From Rhodoferax ferrireducens T118 (GTDB lineage: Bacteria > Pseudomonadota > Gammaproteobacteria > Burkholderiales > Burkholderiaceae_C), in the NCBI RefSeq assembly GCF_000013605.1, contig NC_007908.1, forward strand, positions 3,038,001-3,102,000: 64,000 nt of DNA, written 5' to 3'. Below the pieces are notes generated by a model. It was given only the letters and a program-made list of their open reading frames with translations. It was not told the DNA's origin and did no database searches. Shown piece after piece: positions 58,743 through 64,000 of the stretch; positions within the stretch are counted from its first letter, which is position 1, and each line of letters begins with the position of its first letter. The position numbers and the translations under genes were made by a program.

Positions 58743-59252
58743 TCAGGCCGCCCCTGCCGACAGCTTGCCGAACGCAACAACAACCTCCGCCGGGGCCTGC
58801 ACCAACTCAATCAAAACCCCCTCGCCACTGATCGGAAATTCGTCATTCGATTTGGGGTGCAAAAAACAGATATCAAAACCAGCCGCACCCTTGCGAATGC
58901 CACCCGGCGCAAAACGCACGCCATTGGCCGTGAGCCATTGCACGGCCAATGGCAGGTCGTCGATCCAGAGCCCGACGTGGTTGAGCGGCGTGCTGTGCAC
59001 GGCAGGCTTCTTGTCAGGGTCCACCGGCTGCATCAGGTCGACTTCGACCTTGAACGGACCGCTGCCCATGGCGCATATGTCTTCATCCACGTTTTCACGC
59101 TCGCTCCTGAAAGTGCCCGTCAGTTCCAGGCCCAGCATGTCGATCCAGAGCTTTTGCAGCCGGGTTTTGTCGCTGCCTCCAATCGCAATCTGCTGGACGC
59201 CCAGCACTTTGAAAGGCCGGTCCGAAGCTGGTCGAAAAGAGCCGCTACTCAT
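58743..59252 (-). CDS. VOC-family protein, probable methylmalonyl-CoA epimerase
   Basis: 169 residues. VOC modules begin [19 protein letters not shown] and [17 protein letters not shown]. His92 and Glu149 (VLIELVQ) match two metal ligands of methylmalonyl-CoA epimerase, but the first ligand position is Gln20 or Gln21 rather than His. Its ATG overlaps the pccA stop (ATGA), which fits the (S)- to (R)-methylmalonyl-CoA step after carboxylation. It is about 30 residues longer than typical epimerases, so a different VOC enzyme is possible. Confidence 0.75.
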   Translation of the reverse strand: MSSGSFRPASDRPFKVLGVQQIAIGGSDKTRLQKLWIDMLGLELTGTFRSERENVDEDICAMGSGPFKVEVDLMQPVDPDKKPAVHSTPLNHVGLWIDDLPLAVQWLTANGVRFAPGGIRKGAAGFDICFLHPKSNDEFPISGEGVLIELVQAPAEVVVAFGKLSAGAA

Positions 59253-61303
59253 GCAAACTCCACAATCGGCTGATCCACGGTCAGGCTCTCTCCCTTCGCC
59301 GCCAGCACCTTGGCCACCACACCGTCGGCCACCGCAAAGAGCACGTTTTCCATCTTCATGGCCTCGATCACCGCCACGCGCTCACCAGCCAGCACTTTTT
59401 GACCCGCTTGCACCGCCACGTCCACCAGCAAACCTGGCATCGGGGACAGCACATAACGGCTCATGTCGGGCGGCGCCTTGTAGGGCATCAGGGCATAGAG
59501 CTCGGCGGCACGCTTGGAGAGTACCAGCGTGTCAATCTGTGTGCCGTTGTGCGAAACCCGGATCGCCAGCGGATTTTTGCCAGCCAAACTGCCGCGCTCG
59601 ACCTGCGCCGTGAAGGGCTCGCCATTGCAAGTACCCTCCACGCGCACTTGACCTAGGTGGTAATGACTGCATATTTTGTAGCTGCTGGCGCCCACCCTGA
59701 CAAGACCACAGCCTGTTTTCCCTTCAAATTCCGTGACGACAACCGGTGTCGGTCTGGAGGCCCCTTGCTGACCCAGGGTCACCACCACAAAGTCTTCACC
59801 CACCTCCACCTCATGGCCCTCCATCTGACCGCTGATGAATGTGGCGCGGTTGCGGTACATGCGGTTAACAAATGCCGCCAGGGCAATCAGCAGGTCGGCG
59901 TCGTCGTGCGGGACATCTTCGGCGCGGAAACCTTTTGAATAATTTTCAGCAATAAAACCGGTGTTGAAGTCCCCGGCAACAACTTTGGGATGCGCCAGCA
60001 GTGCGGCCTGAAACGGGATGCTGCTACTGACGCCACGGATCACAAAACCATTGAGCGCTTCGCGCATCTTGGCAATCGCGTCAAGGCGGTCCTTGCCATG
60101 CACGATCAGCTTGGCGATCATGGAGTCGTAATACATCGGAATTTCGCCGCCGTCCTGCACGCCGGTGTCCACCCGCACGCCGTACCAATGGTCAGTGTCG
60201 GCGGCAAACATGGTCTCCATGGGCGGCTGAAAGCGCACCAGTCGCCCGGTCGATGGCAAAAAGTTGCGAAACGGATCTTCGGCGTTGATGCGGCATTCAA
60301 TCGCCCAGCCATCTCGCTTCACATCAGCCTGGCCCAAAGGCAGCTTTTCACCCGCGGCAACGCGAATCATCAACTCCACCAGGTCCAGCCCGGTGATGCA
60401 CTCGGTCACCGGGTGCTCGACCTGCAAGCGGGTATTCATCTCCAGAAAGTAAAAGCTCTGGTCCTTGCCAACCACAAACTCCACCGTGCCGGCGCTTTGG
60501 TAGTTCACTGCCTTGGCCAAGGCCACGGCCTGCTCGCCCATCGCCTTGCGGGTGGCTTCGCTGATGAATGATGAAGGAGCTTCTTCCAGCACTTTTTGAT
60601 GACGGCGCTGGAGGGAACACTCACGCTCATTCAAATACACCACATTGCCAAAGCTGTCGCCGATCAACTGAATTTCAATGTGGCGCGGCTCCTCGACAAA
60701 CTTCTCGACGAACACGCGGTCGTCGCCAAAGCTGCTGCGGGCTTCGTTACGGCAACTGGTATAGCCCTCAAACGCTTCCTTGTCGTTGTAGGCGACGCGC
60801 AGGCCTTTGCCGCCGCCGCCCGCGCTGGCTTTGATCATGACGGGGTAGCCAATGCCTTGGGCAATTTCCACCGCCTTTTCAGCCGTTTCAATCGCGCTGT
60901 TGACGCCGGGAATGCAATTGACGCCCGCGGCGCCAGCGAGTTTTTTCGATTCAATCTTGTCGCCCATGGCGGCCATCGAGTAATGCTTGGGGCCGATGAA
61001 GACAATGCCTTCTTCCTCCACTTTTTTTGCAAATGCCGCGTTCTCGCTCAAAAAACCATAGCCGGGGTGCAAGGCCTGGGCGCCGGTCTGTTTGCAGGCG
61101 GCGATGATCTTGTCGGCTTGTAAATAGCTGTCGCGGCTCGGCGCCGGGCCAATGTTGACAGCCTCGTCGGCCAACAACACATGGCGTGCGTCCTTGTCGG
61201 CATCGGAATACACCGCCACCGTTTTGATACCCATTTTTTGGGCGGTCTTGATGACCCGGCAAGCGATCTCGCCGCGGTTGGCGATCAGTATTTTTGTAAA
61301 CAT
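59249..61303 (-). CDS. pccA: propionyl-CoA carboxylase alpha subunit (biotin carboxylase/carrier)
   Basis: 684 residues. The biotin carboxylase domain has [20 protein letters not shown], the ATP-grasp loop [17 protein letters not shown] and [16 protein letters not shown]. The C-terminal carrier domain has [11 protein letters not shown] with the biotinyl Lys at 650. A middle linker of about 150 residues is the BT domain typical of acyl-CoA carboxylases. It carboxylates biotin and, with PccB, makes methylmalonyl-CoA from propionyl-CoA. Residues about 530-543 are encoded by sequence resembling the dispersed repeat. Confidence 0.93.
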   Translation of the reverse strand: MFTKILIANRGEIACRVIKTAQKMGIKTVAVYSDADKDARHVLLADEAVNIGPAPSRDSYLQADKIIAACKQTGAQALHPGYGFLSENAAFAKKVEEEGIVFIGPKHYSMAAMGDKIESKKLAGAAGVNCIPGVNSAIETAEKAVEIAQGIGYPVMIKASAGGGGKGLRVAYNDKEAFEGYTSCRNEARSSFGDDRVFVEKFVEEPRHIEIQLIGDSFGNVVYLNERECSLQRRHQKVLEEAPSSFISEATRKAMGEQAVALAKAVNYQSAGTVEFVVGKDQSFYFLEMNTRLQVEHPVTECITGLDLVELMIRVAAGEKLPLGQADVKRDGWAIECRINAEDPFRNFLPSTGRLVRFQPPMETMFAADTDHWYGVRVDTGVQDGGEIPMYYDSMIAKLIVHGKDRLDAIAKMREALNGFVIRGVSSSIPFQAALLAHPKVVAGDFNTGFIAENYSKGFRAEDVPHDDADLLIALAAFVNRMYRNRATFISGQMEGHEVEVGEDFVVVTLGQQGASRPTPVVVTEFEGKTGCGLVRVGASSYKICSHYHLGQVRVEGTCNGEPFTAQVERGSLAGKNPLAIRVSHNGTQIDTLVLSKRAAELYALMPYKAPPDMSRYVLSPMPGLLVDVAVQAGQKVLAGERVAVIEAMKMENVLFAVADGVVAKVLAAKGESLTVDQPIVEFA
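59674..59714 (-). repeat. weak dispersed-repeat relative inside pccA
   Basis: TAGCTGC and AGCCTG are separated by 24 nt, exactly as in the rlmD copy, and the AGCCTGTTTT end is alike. The intervening bases differ considerably, so this may be chance or an old copy. Confidence 0.35.
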
Positions 61304-61662
61304 GGTGCTCTCCTAACGTTATTCGGTCAGCGAATGTTGAAATTCGTTGTGGTATTGGGTCTGTTTTGTTGACAGTGCGCCAAGGTCTTCTTCCAAACCC
61401 GCAGCCGGGTAGGTGCGCGCGCCGCCGTTCGTGTCCCCCGGCCTTCGGCCTCCTCCTTGACCTCACTTTGGCGCGCACCCCCACCCTGCTGCTGCGAAGT
61501 GCTGAATTTGTCTTTCGCACTCGAATACCAAGCCCCCGGGATTGGGTTGCCTGGGCGTTTTGCGCAGGTAAAGGAGGAGGCCGAAGGCCGGGGGACACGG
61601 AGCAAAACGTCCAGGTAACCCGATCCAGCGCGATAGTGATCCATGGTGCATTCCAATCGGAC
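61304..61662. other. gene-free spacer with nested inverted repeats between pccB and pccA
   Basis: This 359-bp stretch contains no supported gene. A perfect 28-bp inverted repeat has arms at 61431-61458 and 61571-61598, each containing GGCCTTCGGCC or its complement. A left outer pair is at 61375-61386 and 61465-61478 (imperfect). A right outer pair is at 61546-61565 and 61600-61619 (17 of 20 match). On the minus-strand transcript the arms can form strong hairpins between pccB and pccA. It may act as an mRNA processing or attenuation element, or be a dispersed repeat. Confidence 0.85.
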
Positions 61663-63195
<1,533 letters not shown>

Positions 63196-63235
63196 GGTTT
63201 TCTCTTTCTTAAGGTGTGATCGTCTCGGTCGATGT

Positions 63236-63290
63236 CTACTACTATTTTTATAGCTAACTACGCCCTATTTATCTGGGCAGATAGCAAATT
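63236..63290 (-). repeat. partial dispersed-repeat relative at the meaB 3' end
   Basis: Read on the minus strand, GTTAGCTATAAAAATAGTAG resembles the tail of the dispersed repeat copy at 23391. It overlaps the last codons of meaB and runs toward the pccB start. The 5' half is poorly matched. Confidence 0.35.
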
Positions 63291-64000
63291 TCGTGCTGCA
63301 GTGGAGGCCGCCATGCGGCCCTCCAGCACCGCCTGGGTCAGCTGGGGCAGCAGCGCCTGCACTTGCGGGTGCTGGCGAAACGCCTGCTTCAAACCGGCGT
63401 CAATACGCTCCCACATCCAGGCCAGTGATTGCTGCTGGCGGCGTGCAGCGAAGTTGCCACTTTGTGTTTGCAGTGCCTTGAAATGCTGCACCGAAGCCCA
63501 GAAGGTTTCCACGCCCTGCCCTTTCAGAGCACTGATTTGAATCACTTTCGGATGCCAGATTGCTTCATTGTGATGCGCATGTTCCGGGTTGCCATGCAAG
63601 CCCAGCAGGCGCAGTGACGAGGTGATCTGCGCTTGCGCCCGTGTGGCGGCATGGGGGTCAATATCAGCCTTGTTGATCACCACCAGATCGGCCAGTTCCA
63701 TCACGCCTTTTTTGATCGCCTGCAGATCGTCCCCCGCGTTGGGCAGTTGCATCAGCACAAACATGTCGGTCATGTTGGCCACGGCAGTCTCGGACTGCCC
63801 CACGCCCACGGTTTCGACAATCACCACGTCATAACTCGCGGCCTCACACACCAGCATCGCCTCACGCGTTTTTTCGGCCACGCCGCCAAGCGTGCCGCTG
63901 CTGGGGCTGGGGCGGATGTAGGCGTGCTCATGCACCGAGAGCTTTTCCATGCGCGTCTTGTCGCCCAGGATGGAGCCCCCCGAGACGGTGGAAGACGGGT
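63258..64000 (-). CDS. meaB: methylmalonyl-CoA mutase-associated GTPase MeaB (5' end beyond window)
   Basis: At least 247 residues to the TAG at 63258. The start is not in the window: the frame stays open to 64000 with [14 protein letters not shown], so the apparent Met at 63950 is internal. G-domain features are [20 protein letters not shown] and [14 protein letters not shown] (NKAD, G4), then a C-terminal dimerisation region. MeaB loads and protects adenosylcobalamin in methylmalonyl-CoA mutase. A mutase gene is expected just outside the window. The last 12 residues are encoded by the repeat-like sequence at 63258-63290. Confidence 0.93.
   Translation of the reverse strand, partial: PSSTVSGGSILGDKTRMEKLSVHEHAYIRPSPSSGTLGGVAEKTREAMLVCEAASYDVVIVETVGVGQSETAVANMTDMFVLMQLPNAGDDLQAIKKGVMELADLVVINKADIDPHAATRAQAQITSSLRLLGLHGNPEHAHHNEAIWHPKVIQISALKGQGVETFWASVQHFKALQTQSGNFAARRQQQSLAWMWERIDAGLKQAFRQHPQVQALLPQLTQAVLEGRMAASTAARNLLSAQINRA

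Overview
The window looks like chromosomal core DNA of a betaproteobacterium in the order Burkholderiales, most likely family Comamonadaceae and Rhodoferax-like. This is inferred from gene content and order (clpS-clpA beside icd, surE-pcm-nlpD-rpoS, a PEP-CTERM protein, an AT-rich dispersed repeat I associate from memory with Comamonadaceae) and moderately high GC. No database search was run. I see no IS element, prophage, CRISPR array, tRNA or rRNA. Gene density is high and the only gene-free stretch over 300 bases is 61304-61662.

Layout. 1-5100: end of a PEP-CTERM protein, then a fatty acyl-CoA beta-oxidation set (acyl-CoA dehydrogenase divergent from thiolase and a FadB-type bifunctional enzyme). 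5300-8950: an HD-GYP protein, a chromate transporter split into two overlapping genes, and an orphan Fe(III)-binding protein behind a Fur-like box. 8960-16180: clpA, clpS, icd, an exported Ala/Lys repeat protein, a DUF192 protein, a PfkB kinase and an RluA-type pseudouridine synthase. 16170-28540: a hybrid PAS histidine kinase and a run of mostly single genes (RHH protein, DJ-1/PfpI, GNAT, KAS III-like enzyme, methyltransferase, DUF808, a degenerate HD-GYP protein, CoxG-like, GlcG-like, Bax-inhibitor-1-like, lipoprotein, rlmD). 28610-33200: the stationary-phase/repair cluster surE-pcm-nlpD-rpoS, plus a quinone oxidoreductase. 33400-40670: opgG-opgH for osmoregulated periplasmic glucans and a GlrK/QseG/GlrR-type sigma-54 two-component system.

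40860-53350 is an anaerobic nitrate respiration module: a chemoreceptor with a c-type haem motif, divergent from narK1-narK2-narG-narH-narJ-narI and a parvulin isomerase gene. 53370-58580 holds a CBS-domain protein and a tightly overlapped three-gene operon for a 2-oxoacid:acceptor oxidoreductase with its own GltD-like flavoprotein (korC-korA-korB order). 58740-64000 is the propionyl-CoA/methylmalonyl-CoA pathway (meaB, pccB, pccA, VOC/epimerase-like). Together with the beta-oxidation genes, these point to a facultative anaerobe that oxidises acyl-CoA substrates with oxygen or nitrate as acceptor.

The most unusual non-gene signals are: (i) a dispersed repeat of about 45-50 bp with at least five good copies, one of which lies inside rlmD, and weaker relatives inside pccA, chrA and the end of meaB; (ii) a perfect 28-bp inverted repeat within a larger nested hairpin element between pccB and pccA; (iii) a 7-2-7 palindrome upstream of narK1; and (iv) identical SD-plus-ATGA coupling sequences at both junctions of the kor operon.
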